Below, in pieces: positions 1 through 8,963 of a stretch of 43,092 bases of DNA. The stretch's first letter is position 1. Every line of letters starts with the position of its first letter. The translations under genes were made by a program, and so were the position numbers. The notes beneath the pieces are model-generated. The model worked only from the letters and a program-made list of their open reading frames with translations. It was not told where the DNA came from and did no database searches. The stretch comes from Phycisphaerales bacterium (lineage in GTDB: Bacteria; Planctomycetota; Phycisphaerae; Phycisphaerales; SM1A02): positions 1-43,092 of the forward strand of contig JABAAC010000106.1 of assembly GCA_014238965.1 (NCBI GenBank), in the 5' to 3' direction.

Positions 1-1
1 C

Positions 2-2989
2 TTTACTGTGGAAGCATGGGTGCAGATTGATGCCCCACAAAAGTGGGGCGGCATTGTGTCGGCGCTGCAGGACAACGGGTCATTCGAAATGGGGTGGATG
101 CTCGGGTATCGCGACGATCGATTTGCCTTTGCGCTGTCCACCGAAGGCTTCGGCGATGCCGATGGAACGATGACCTACCTCCTTGCGCCAGAGCCCTTTG
201 CCTTGGGCACATGGCATCATGTGGCCGGAACGTGGGACGGGGACGTTCAACGCTTGTACGTCGATGGCACACTTGTGGCCGAGGATGGGACACAGGAGGG
301 CGCAGTGCGATGGCCTGCAACGGCGCCGTTTGCCTTTGGCACATATCGTGACAAGGATGAGCACTACGCCATGCGCGGCTTGCTGGGGCCGGTGGCTATT
401 CACGACACGGCAAGACAGGCTGATATGCCTGACTTGGCTACGCGGCGTGCGCTCCAAGAAGCCAAGCCGTTGGTGGAACTGGCGATGCCTGGGCCTGACG
501 TATTGCGGTTCGAGGCCAATCGCATTCCGGGTGAAGACGTACAGCGCATTGTTCGATTGCCGTGGAATACGCCTGCCGCAACAGCGGTTGATGTCGATGT
601 CCTTATGCGAGTGGACGCAAGAAACGCTCATGGTGGTCTTTTGTCGTCACTGAGCACTGATGCCGGCCAAGGCGAGGGTTGGACGCTCGGGCTGGACGAT
701 GGTGTGCCCACTCTTCGTGTGTGGCGTGATGGTGGCGAGCAGGTGTTGCGGGCGGCCTCCCCAATTGAATCAGGTACATGGTCACTTATTAGGGCGACCG
801 CAGATGCGACGTCGGCATCGATTTGGGTTGATGGTGCCAGTCAAATGGAGCGATCATTGCTTGGGTCGCTTCGACCAGCATCGCACCGACATCTTGTCCT
901 TGCTGGTCGCCATGCAGACACAATCGATGGGACGCTTGCTCTGGAAGTTGCCACGGTCAATATTTTCTCGAATCGGCGAACGGCCATTCAAGTGCAAGCG
1001 GCAGCGAAGAAGGCGCTGGCGCTGCTGCCTCCTCCGCCCGCCGTCGAAGCAGGGCCAATTGTGCGCACCATCGGCGATGGCCGATGGGCGGTGGAGTGGA
1101 TTTCGGGCGACGAGGATCAATCGCTGCTCGCCTGGTCCGTGAACGACACACCATTCGTGATGAATCATGCCCAAGCCAATGGGCGATGGCGGCGGGCTGT
1201 TGTGGAAACGCCGCAGATTCCAGTTGGCGCCGACGATGCGCAACTGCGTGTTCGTGTGCTGTCTCGAACCGCGTGGGGTGCAATTCGAACCGGCCCCATT
1301 CACACAGTTGATCTCAACACAGATCTGTCAGCTGCTGGTCGAGGCTATGTGCTGTATCTCAATCCACGTGACGACACGCCCATTGATCGCGCTATCCATG
1401 GTGATGTTCAGGTCACGGTTGTTGTTGACGACCCTGCAAGGGTTCAGGCGTTTCGCAAAACCGCTCGAGATCTCGGTATCGGAGGCGGTCGATTTGCCGT
1501 GCACCGATCGGCGATTGACACATTGCCATACGCACCGTGGCTGTTCAATGAGATACACGTGGGTGATGTTGATCAGCAACATGTGCTCGCATCGAATGTG
1601 CCCAACCTTGTTCGGCCAGAGGGCGGGCTGCTCTTTGGCATAACCGGTGATGTCGATGGCTTCATGCCTTTAGAAAGTGGTGCAATGATCCGAGCTGGCG
1701 TAGAAGGCGCTCGTTGGTGGTCTCGGCAGTACGCCGACCCCGGGCACACGTCGTGTTCAAAGGACGACTTGGTCAAGGGCGACATGCATGTACTGTGGTG
1801 GGGCCGTCCAGGACCCAGGCCCATGCTCGATCGCGGTGCTCGCGCACCCTCGCCCTTGGCATCACATGGCCGGATGTTCATACAGGGGAATCACACGATC
1901 TTTTGTGTGGATGCGTACAACGGTTCGCCGCGGTGGACAATGTCGATGCCCGGCCTACGACGAACAAACGTGCCTCGGGACACGTCCAACATGGCGATCG
2001 GCCCGGATGGCAATTTGCATGTGGCAGTGCAGGACGATTTATGGATCATCGATGGTGAGTCTGGTTCCGTCGAGCGGGTGCTGCACTCTGGAGATCCCGA
2101 TCGTGACTGGGGCCTCGTCGATCCACTGCTCGATGGCGGCCATGTGTACACACACGTGCCACGAGAGGCCATGTACACAGGAGCTGAGGGCCAGTGGTAC
2201 GACGGCGGCGGGGAGGAATCGTGGCGGGTAGGGTGCGATCGGCTGGCGCGGTTGGATGCGGCGGGTAACGTGGTATGGGCAGTTGAACCCAATGGGTGGC
2301 TGATTCACTCAACTATTGCGCGCAATGACAATGCTGTGCTCTTTGTGGAAGTTCCACCCGTGACACTGGCAACGCCAGGGTTGCTTCCGCAGTCTGCGCT
2401 GCAGCATCAAGATCTGGTATCCATTGATCTCGAGACAGGCGAAGAACAATGGAGAAGGCCGCTTGACATTGGGCACTTTGATCGCATGACGTACGTGTTG
2501 ATTGCTGACGACACGGCGTTGGTGTGCGGATCGAGTGATCGCTTTCACACACTTGCCTTCGATGCCAAAACGGGTGAGCCACGGTGGTCGAAGAATCATT
2601 CGTGGGCAAGGGATCACCATGGCGGGCCTTTGCAGCACCCCGTGGTCGTCGGCGACATCGTGTACGTGGAGCGGTGCGCCTACGACTTGGCTTCCGGTGA
2701 CCTGCTTCGAGAGGATGTGCCACAAGGGCGCGGTTGTGGGACTAAGACAGCAAGCAACCACTTGCTTGCCTTCAGGCATCACTTTCACTCTTTCTGGGAC
2801 CCCCAAAGCAATGCATGGCAGGAATGGACCGGCACTCGAGGCGGCTGCTGGCTTGGCTTGCTCCCCGCCGGTGGCATGTTGCTTGGGCCAGAAACGAGCA
2901 GTGGCTGCTCGTGTACGCATGCCATTCAAACATCGATCGCCTGGATTCCCGTGTCGCTTGATCCACAGTTGAAGGACTTGGACAAGTGA
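2..2989 (+). CDS. LamG/concanavalin-like + degenerate methyltransferase-like segment + PQQ-type beta-propeller protein (5' end outside window)
   Basis: Open frame from the window edge (FTVEAWVQID...). LamG-like 'GTWHHVAGTWDGDVQRLYVDGTLV' and 'GTWSLIRATADATSASIWVDG'; propeller-like 'GRMFIQGNHTIFCVDAYNGSPRW', 'DDTALVCGSSDRFHTLAFDAKTGEPRW'; C-terminal 'SSGCSCTHAIQTSIAWIP'. Confidence 0.75.
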   Translation, partial: FTVEAWVQIDAPQKWGGIVSALQDNGSFEMGWMLGYRDDRFAFALSTEGFGDADGTMTYLLAPEPFALGTWHHVAGTWDGDVQRLYVDGTLVAEDGTQEGAVRWPATAPFAFGTYRDKDEHYAMRGLLGPVAIHDTARQADMPDLATRRALQEAKPLVELAMPGPDVLRFEANRIPGEDVQRIVRLPWNTPAATAVDVDVLMRVDARNAHGGLLSSLSTDAGQGEGWTLGLDDGVPTLRVWRDGGEQVLRAASPIESGTWSLIRATADATSASIWVDGASQMERSLLGSLRPASHRHLVLAGRHADTIDGTLALEVATVNIFSNRRTAIQVQAAAKKALALLPPPPAVEAGPIVRTIGDGRWAVEWISGDEDQSLLAWSVNDTPFVMNHAQANGRWRRAVVETPQIPVGADDAQLRVRVLSRTAWGAIRTGPIHTVDLNTDLSAAGRGYVLYLNPRDDTPIDRAIHGDVQVTVVVDDPARVQAFRKTARDLGIGGGRFAVHRSAIDTLPYAPWLFNEIHVGDVDQQHVLASNVPNLVRPEGGLLFGITGDVDGFMPLESGAMIRAGVEGARWWSRQYADPGHTSCSKDDLVKGDMHVLWWGRPGPRPMLDRGARAPSPLASHGRMFIQGNHTIFCVDAYNGSPRWTMSMPGLRRTNVPRDTSNMAIGPDGNLHVAVQDDLWIIDGESGSVERVLHSGDPDRDWGLVDPLLDGGHVYTHVPREAMYTGAEGQWYDGGGEESWRVGCDRLARLDAAGNVVWAVEPNGWLIHSTIARNDNAVLFVEVPPVTLATPGLLPQSALQHQDLVSIDLETGEEQWRRPLDIGHFDRMTYVLIADDTALVCGSSDRFHTLAFDAKTGEPRWSKNHSWARDHHGGPLQHPVVVGDIVYVERCAYDLASGDLLREDVPQGRGCGTKTASNHLLAFRHHFHSFWDPQSNAWQEWTGTRGGCWLGLLPAGGMLLGPETSSGCSCTHAIQTSIAWIPVSLDPQLKDLDK

Positions 2990-4434
2990 TCGGGGCCGGC
3001 GTCCTTGTGCTTTTGGGTATGGTCGCACCGAGCCCGTTGACGGTGTATTGCGCCGCGGGAATACGTGGTCCGATGGAGGCGGCTGTCAAAGCTTGGTCCA
3101 CGGAAACAAACCAGCCGATTCACGTGCAATATGGTGGCTCAGGATCACTTTTAAGCAGCCTTCGAGTTGCACCAAGAGCGGACCTGTATCTTGCCGCGGC
3201 GAATGGGTATTTGGATCAAGCGGCATCATTTAATTTGATTGATGAGCGCATTCCCTTGGCCGCGCAGCAACTGGTGATCGTGGTCCCTCAAGGCAATCCA
3301 GCTGGAATTACCTCCGTCGATGACCTACTCGATGGCAAGCAACGCGTCGCGCTGCCGGATCCTGGCGCAGCGGCGGCGGGGCGTGCTGCGCATCGGGTAC
3401 TGAAAGCGGCGGGCTTATGGGACCGCTTACAGCCATCGGTGGTGGTCAGCAAACCAACTGTAAACGAAGTTGCGACGGATGTTCGTCTTGGCGCTGCTGA
3501 TGCAGCCATTGCATGGGACACCACTGCTGCGTTATTGCCTGGCGTGGAGGCCATTGCTGATCCACTCTTTGATACGAGTCGGTCCAATGTGTCTATTGCG
3601 GTTGTTCGTGAATCGAAGCAACCTGTAGAAGCACTTCGATTCGCTCGATTTCTCGGCGCTCGCGATCGTGGTGGTCCGCTGTTTAAAGCAGCGGGCTTTC
3701 AGGTGGCCGAGGGTGATGTGTGGGCTATCCAGCCGCAGATGACGCTGTATGCAGGAGGCATGCTTCGGCCCGTGCTCGAACCCATCGTGAAGGCGTTCTG
3801 CGAACGTGAAGGCGTAGCGATCGACCGTTCGTACAACGGCTGTGGCATTTTGGTCTCACAAATGCGCAATGGTGCCATGCCTGATGCATACGCCGCGTGC
3901 GATCAAGCATTTCTTGACATGGTGCAATCACAATTCGCCACTGGAACGCCGCTGAGCCGAAATGAGATCGTGCTGCTTGTGCCACGCGGAAATCCAGCTG
4001 GCATCAAGACATCGAAGGATCTCATTCGTCCCGGCCTGCGCATTGGTCTTGCGAGCCCATTGCAAAGTGCCTTGGGCGCGCTGAGTGTCGAGGCATTGAC
4101 TCAGGCGAACCTGATGGATGCGCTTCGCTCTACAGGCAACATTGCCGTGGAATCGCCTACTGGCGACTTTCTAGTCAATCAGGTCCGGGTTGGCGCGTTG
4201 GATGGTGCACTTGTGTACCGAAGTAACGCGATGGCGGCGAAGTCGGTCCGTACGCACACCAATATCGTTGAGCTCGACTTGCCAGCGAGTACGGCGCGGC
4301 AGCCTTGGTCAGTTCGACTTGATACCCCGCATGCACGAACGTTGAGTCGGTTGTTGGAGCGAATTGAAGCGGCCCGAGATGCTGGTGCCTTTGCAGAGTT
4401 GGGTTTCCTGCCACCTAAGGCTTCTGTCCGATGA
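2986..4434 (+). CDS. Molybdate/tungstate-type ABC transporter substrate-binding protein, two ModA-like domains in tandem
   Basis: GTG start overlapping the upstream TGA. Domain 1 'LTVYCAAGIRGPMEAAVKAW...YGGSGSLLSSL'; domain 2 'MTLYAGGMLRPVLEPIVKAFCEREGVAIDRSYNGCGILVSQM'. Confidence 0.8.
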   Translation: MIGAGVLVLLGMVAPSPLTVYCAAGIRGPMEAAVKAWSTETNQPIHVQYGGSGSLLSSLRVAPRADLYLAAANGYLDQAASFNLIDERIPLAAQQLVIVVPQGNPAGITSVDDLLDGKQRVALPDPGAAAAGRAAHRVLKAAGLWDRLQPSVVVSKPTVNEVATDVRLGAADAAIAWDTTAALLPGVEAIADPLFDTSRSNVSIAVVRESKQPVEALRFARFLGARDRGGPLFKAAGFQVAEGDVWAIQPQMTLYAGGMLRPVLEPIVKAFCEREGVAIDRSYNGCGILVSQMRNGAMPDAYAACDQAFLDMVQSQFATGTPLSRNEIVLLVPRGNPAGIKTSKDLIRPGLRIGLASPLQSALGALSVEALTQANLMDALRSTGNIAVESPTGDFLVNQVRVGALDGALVYRSNAMAAKSVRTHTNIVELDLPASTARQPWSVRLDTPHARTLSRLLERIEAARDAGAFAELGFLPPKASVR

Positions 4435-5324
4435 GTCTGCCCACGCCGCTACGTCTTTCGGGCCGCGAAAATCTGCCATTTGCCTCAGCGTTGTTGGGTA
4501 CGACTGGTGTCTTCGTGTTGCTGATCGTGTCATTGTTAGTGGCGAATGTCATGTTCGTCGACGGCGAGCACATCAAGGCCGCGCTCAACAGCCCAGAGAT
4601 CATCTGGGCGATCAAGCTGTCGTTGGTCACGTGCACGATTGCGGCAGTGTTGTCGGTGCTTGTTGCAGTGCCAGCGGGTTACCTGCTTGCTCGGGTGCCA
4701 TTTCGAGGCCGTGCCTTTGTCGATGCCCTCGTGGATGTGCCCATTGTGCTGCCGCCAATTGTGGTCGGCTTGGCATTGCTCTTGTTGTTTAATCAGACCG
4801 ATGTGGGCCGCTGGCTAGAGGGCATCGTCTCGACTGTGCTCGCGTGGTGCAATGACATTGCTCCTAGCTTCATGGCATGGCTCGGCATGGAAGGTCCCGG
4901 CCGCCGCGGGTTAACGTTTGACATTCCCGGTGTGATCCTTGCGCAGTGGGCCGTGGCATCGGCATTCGCTATTCGAACCATGCGGGTTGCCTTCGAACAA
5001 ACGGACGATCGTCGTGAGCGAGTTGCACTTGTTCTGGGGTGTACTCGGCGGCAAGCGTTTCAGTGGGTAGCGCTGCCGGAAGTCAAGCAGGGAGTCATCG
5101 CAGCGGGCACGTTGGCCTGGTCGCGGGCATTGGGTGAGTTTGGCCCTATTCTCGTGTTCGCTGGCGCCACGCGCATGAAGACTGAGGTGCTGCCGACAAC
5201 GGTGTTTCTAGAAATGAACGTCGGTAATGTTGAGGCGGCGGCAACGGTGTCATTGCTCATGGTGGCGGTCGCGATGACTGTCTTACTTTCAGCACGCGCG
5301 CTCGGCGCGAGGATTGGCGTCTGA
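4431..5324 (+). CDS. ModB-like ABC transporter permease
   Basis: Multi-TM protein with inner-membrane ABC permease signature 'WSRALGEFGPILVFAGATRMKTEVLPTTVFLEM'; ATGA overlap with the upstream CDS. Confidence 0.85.
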   Translation: MSLPTPLRLSGRENLPFASALLGTTGVFVLLIVSLLVANVMFVDGEHIKAALNSPEIIWAIKLSLVTCTIAAVLSVLVAVPAGYLLARVPFRGRAFVDALVDVPIVLPPIVVGLALLLLFNQTDVGRWLEGIVSTVLAWCNDIAPSFMAWLGMEGPGRRGLTFDIPGVILAQWAVASAFAIRTMRVAFEQTDDRRERVALVLGCTRRQAFQWVALPEVKQGVIAAGTLAWSRALGEFGPILVFAGATRMKTEVLPTTVFLEMNVGNVEAAATVSLLMVAVAMTVLLSARALGARIGV

Positions 5325-5992
5325 TGCTTGAACTGCGATCCATCACAGTTGATGCCGGGGGCTTTGTCCTTGAAGGCATTGACCTGCAGATTGAAAAAGG
5401 CACGTGGGCGTCGATCATGGGGCCAACGGGATGCGGCAAGACGACTGTGTTGGAGGCCGTGTGCGGACTTCGCCAGGTCACCGCTGGCAGTGTGTGGATT
5501 GACGGCGATGTTGTCACGCATTGGTTGCCTCGGCATCGTGGAATTGGCCTGGTGCCCCAGGATGGCGCACTGTTCACTGGCATGCGTGTGGACGCGATGC
5601 TGGGTCTGCCGTTACGTGCACGAGGCATGCGCCGCTCGGCACGGCGATTGAAGGTGCAGGCGATGGCCGCGCGGCTTGGTATTGACGGGCTCCTTCGGCG
5701 AACGGCTGCGGGGCTCAGTGGGGGAGAGCGGCAACGCATCGCCCTTGGCCGCGCCTTGATTCACGAACCGCGTTTGTTGTGTCTAGATGAACCGTTGTCG
5801 GCCATTGATCGGGGCACCGGTGCATCGCTTCGGAGTTTGTTCAAGGACCTGCGCGACAGTGGCACGGTGACCGTATTGCACGTCACACATGATGAGCAAG
5901 AAGCCAAAGGGCTTGCCACCACCATTTGGCGTATGGAAGACAGTGTGCTGGCGAAACTGGATAATGCGGATCATGTAACCAATGCACGTTGA
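5324..5992 (+). CDS. ModC-like ABC transporter ATP-binding protein (short, no TOBE region seen)
   Basis: Walker A 'GPTGCGKTT', signature 'LSGGERQRIALGRAL', Walker B 'LLCLDEPLSAID', 'HVTHDEQEA'. Confidence 0.9.
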   Translation: MLELRSITVDAGGFVLEGIDLQIEKGTWASIMGPTGCGKTTVLEAVCGLRQVTAGSVWIDGDVVTHWLPRHRGIGLVPQDGALFTGMRVDAMLGLPLRARGMRRSARRLKVQAMAARLGIDGLLRRTAAGLSGGERQRIALGRALIHEPRLLCLDEPLSAIDRGTGASLRSLFKDLRDSGTVTVLHVTHDEQEAKGLATTIWRMEDSVLAKLDNADHVTNAR

Positions 5993-6334
5993 ATTCATGA
6001 CACAATTCAAGGCGGCCTCGGCGATGCTCTCCCGAGGATGGCTTCATCGCTCTTGGGTTTAGCGGGAACAATGAAATCGGTTCTGCGAGTGGTATGCAGA
6101 TCTGGCGTGTTTTGGACCACTGATCCAGCACATCCGGCGGCGGCTATGACGTCGATTACATGTTCAATGGGCTGGCTGGTTTGGCGTGGAATGCTGGAGG
6201 TCTGATGGGGCTCAGTAGTATTCCGGGTCACTTTCGATCCGTTGTTGATCGAATAGGTTTGGTTTTGATTTAATTCAGAGCACTAGATGACCGCGGCGGG
6301 TTAGGCTAGCGACGAATCAGAGAGAGGGAATCAC

Positions 6335-8365
6335 ATGTCGATGCGCGGAATTTGTATTGCGGTGGGTGTCTTGGCGGGGTCGGTTGCCACGAGTGCTTCG
6401 GCGGTGCCCGAGCCGAGTGTGTGGCAAGATGGCGTGTTGTATGTGCGGTTCGTTGACGGGCTCGATCCACCTATTGCCATGGAAGCAATGACCGCGCCGG
6501 GCGCCGTGCTCGTCGATGGCGTGCTGGGCGGCGCAGTGTGGACGCACCGGGCTGGGGATATCGACCCCGAGGCATGGCAGGCGATGCTGAATCGCACCCG
6601 CACGACTTTTGGCGCTGATGTGCCTGATGCTCGACAGAGCGTCATGATCCGTCTTGCCGCGGGCGTTGATTTAACGCCCGTGATGGCGGTGCTCCAGCGA
6701 TCCGGATTCATCACCGATGTGCGTCGTGTGCCTCGAGTAGATCCGGCTTCAATAGTGAACAATTACCAGCCGTACCAGGTCTACGAAAACCCGAGTTTCG
6801 GTGGCGGCGTTTCGGCTGAAACCGTGTGGCTCGACTTTGGAGTGCACGGCGAAGGCGTCACGATCTGTGACATTGAGGGCGACTTCAACCAAGATCACTG
6901 CGACCTGCCAGATGTTCAACTTATAGGTCCGAATCCAGATAACTACAACTATGACGACTATCACGGGACCGCCGTGTTGGGTGAGGTTGTGTCGCTTCCC
7001 GACGGAACCGGTACGACTGGTATTGCTTACGGCGCCGACGCCGCGTTCTCAACAATTCTCGATACGAACTACTACGACCCTGGCAACGCCATCTTGCGGG
7101 GCGTCAACGCGCTTGCTCCTGGCTCCATCATCATCATCGAGGTGCATCTGCCCGGCCCCAACTACGACGGCAATGGGCAGTTTGGGTACGTGCCTGTGGA
7201 GTGGTACGAGCCGTGGTACACCGATGTGCTCACCGCTGTCGCCAACGGGATCATCGTGTGCGAGGCAGCGGGTAATGGCAGTCAAAATCTTGACGATGTC
7301 ATCTATCAGACGGGCAATGGCGGCCATTACCCATTTACGGAGGCGAATGACTCTGGGGCCATCATGATCGGTGCCGGTGGCGCGTGGAACAGTTGCTACG
7401 GAAGTGCTTGGTGTTCAAGGCTGTCCTTCTCGAACTACGGTTCGCGTGTCGACCTGCAGGGCTGGGGCGAGTGCGTCGTGACGACCGGTGTCGGGGATTT
7501 CTGGTCGGAAGCAGATTGCGATTACACACAGTATTTCGGCGGAACCTCTTCGGCATCACCGATCGTTGCGGGTGCTGTGGCGCTCGTGCAGTCGTGGTCG
7601 CAGTCCCAACGGAGCCTCGTGCTTGACGGCGCCGCCATGCGGCAACTGCTCATCGCGACGGGTAGTCCGCAGCAAAATGGTCAGTATCCAGCGACGCAGC
7701 ACATTGGCCCGTTGCCCGATGCACACGCGGCGATCATCGCATTCGATGATTTCTTCGCCGATGCCATCGTCACCGTGCCCGGTGACTACGCGACGATTCA
7801 GCAAGCCATCGATGCAAGCACGCCACCCATGCTCATCTCGGTGGACGCCGGTGTGCATGTTGGCCCACTCAACTTGCATGGTACGTCGCCGACTATCGTA
7901 AGCGTTGATGGTCCTGAGTCCACCATCATCGATGCGAAGCAGTCCGGCGTTGCCATCACCATAATGGGGGGTGAGCACGCCACCATCGACGGATTCACCA
8001 TCATGGGTGGCCAATCCACCGTCGGCAGTGCCATGTGGGTGAATGGCGGCGCGATGATCAGCAATTGCATCGTCCGCGACAACGTTTCCAGTGCGAACTA
8101 CTGCGTGTTGTCATCGGGAAATCCGGTGTTTGCGAACACGCTCCTTTGCAGCAACACGCCTAACACGATCGGTGGTAGTTGGATCGACGGCGGCGGCAAC
8201 GAGTTCTTGGACGATTGTCCAGGCGGCGAGCCGTGTCCCGGTGATCTCAACGGCGATGGCGTTGTGAACGTGAACGATATTCTGACAGCCATTGCCGGCT
8301 TTGGCGGCGACTACGACGTCAATGACATTCTTGAGGTGCTGTCCTGGTTCGGCGTCGACTGCTGA
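6335..8365 (+). CDS. S8 subtilisin-family peptidase with pectate-lyase-like beta-helix and dockerin-like C-terminus
   Basis: Signal peptide; Asp 'VTICDIEGDFNQDHCDL', His 'DYHGTAVLGEVV', Ser 'GGTSSASPIVAGA'; beta-helix-like 'YATIQQAIDAS...IDGFTIMGG'; tail 'CPGDLNGDGVVNVNDILTAIAGF'. Confidence 0.85.
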   Translation: MSMRGICIAVGVLAGSVATSASAVPEPSVWQDGVLYVRFVDGLDPPIAMEAMTAPGAVLVDGVLGGAVWTHRAGDIDPEAWQAMLNRTRTTFGADVPDARQSVMIRLAAGVDLTPVMAVLQRSGFITDVRRVPRVDPASIVNNYQPYQVYENPSFGGGVSAETVWLDFGVHGEGVTICDIEGDFNQDHCDLPDVQLIGPNPDNYNYDDYHGTAVLGEVVSLPDGTGTTGIAYGADAAFSTILDTNYYDPGNAILRGVNALAPGSIIIIEVHLPGPNYDGNGQFGYVPVEWYEPWYTDVLTAVANGIIVCEAAGNGSQNLDDVIYQTGNGGHYPFTEANDSGAIMIGAGGAWNSCYGSAWCSRLSFSNYGSRVDLQGWGECVVTTGVGDFWSEADCDYTQYFGGTSSASPIVAGAVALVQSWSQSQRSLVLDGAAMRQLLIATGSPQQNGQYPATQHIGPLPDAHAAIIAFDDFFADAIVTVPGDYATIQQAIDASTPPMLISVDAGVHVGPLNLHGTSPTIVSVDGPESTIIDAKQSGVAITIMGGEHATIDGFTIMGGQSTVGSAMWVNGGAMISNCIVRDNVSSANYCVLSSGNPVFANTLLCSNTPNTIGGSWIDGGGNEFLDDCPGGEPCPGDLNGDGVVNVNDILTAIAGFGGDYDVNDILEVLSWFGVDC

Positions 8366-8383
8366 GCGAAGTTGGGGGGCCGC

Positions 8384-8917
8384 TTACTTGCCGACCCGTT
8401 TGTCGTACCGTTCTGCCGCTTCCTCAATAATCCGAAACGCATCGACGCGATCAGACCAACCGTAGGTGTCCGCAAACTTGCCTTCCAAATCTTTGTAGAT
8501 GTGGAAGAAGTAGTCAATCTCGCGAAGCACGTGCCGCGGGACATCTTGTAAGCCTTGCATTTCGTCACGCCGCGGATCGCCGGTGGGGACGGCGAGAATC
8601 TTGTGATCAAGACCCTTGTCGTCCTTCATCTCTAGCACACCAATGGGGCGCACTTCGATCATGGCCCCGGTGAAACAGTGGCCATCGAGCAGCACGAGCA
8701 CATCGAGTGGATCGTCATCTTCGGCGTGTGTCTGTGGAATGAACCCATAGGCACCTGGGTAATGCACCGGGCTGAACAACGCACGGTCCAGTTTGAAGAC
8801 ATTGAGCCCCTTGTCGTACTCATACTTGTTTCCGCTGTGAGGCGGGATCTCAATGATGGCGTTGAGCACGCGTGGGGGTTCGGGGCCCATTGGAATGTCG
8901 TCGAGGAAGTGCGCCAT
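8384..8917 (-). CDS. ppa: Inorganic pyrophosphatase
   Basis: 'NAIIEIPPHSGNKYEYDK', 'YPGAYGFIPQTHAEDDDPLDVLVL', 'GLQDVPRHVLREIDYFFHIYKDLE'. Start chosen at MAHFLDD. Confidence 0.93.
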   Translation of the reverse strand: MAHFLDDIPMGPEPPRVLNAIIEIPPHSGNKYEYDKGLNVFKLDRALFSPVHYPGAYGFIPQTHAEDDDPLDVLVLLDGHCFTGAMIEVRPIGVLEMKDDKGLDHKILAVPTGDPRRDEMQGLQDVPRHVLREIDYFFHIYKDLEGKFADTYGWSDRVDAFRIIEEAAERYDKRVGK

Positions 8918-8963
8918 ATGAAGTGATCTCAAGTCAGATGCTACTTGAAGCGAAGCGCGGGAA

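Noticed and set aside
2309-3028. 239-aa minus-strand ORF opposite the PQQ/LamG gene
   Set aside because: Shadow ORF; no family motif, and the opposite frame has propeller motifs.
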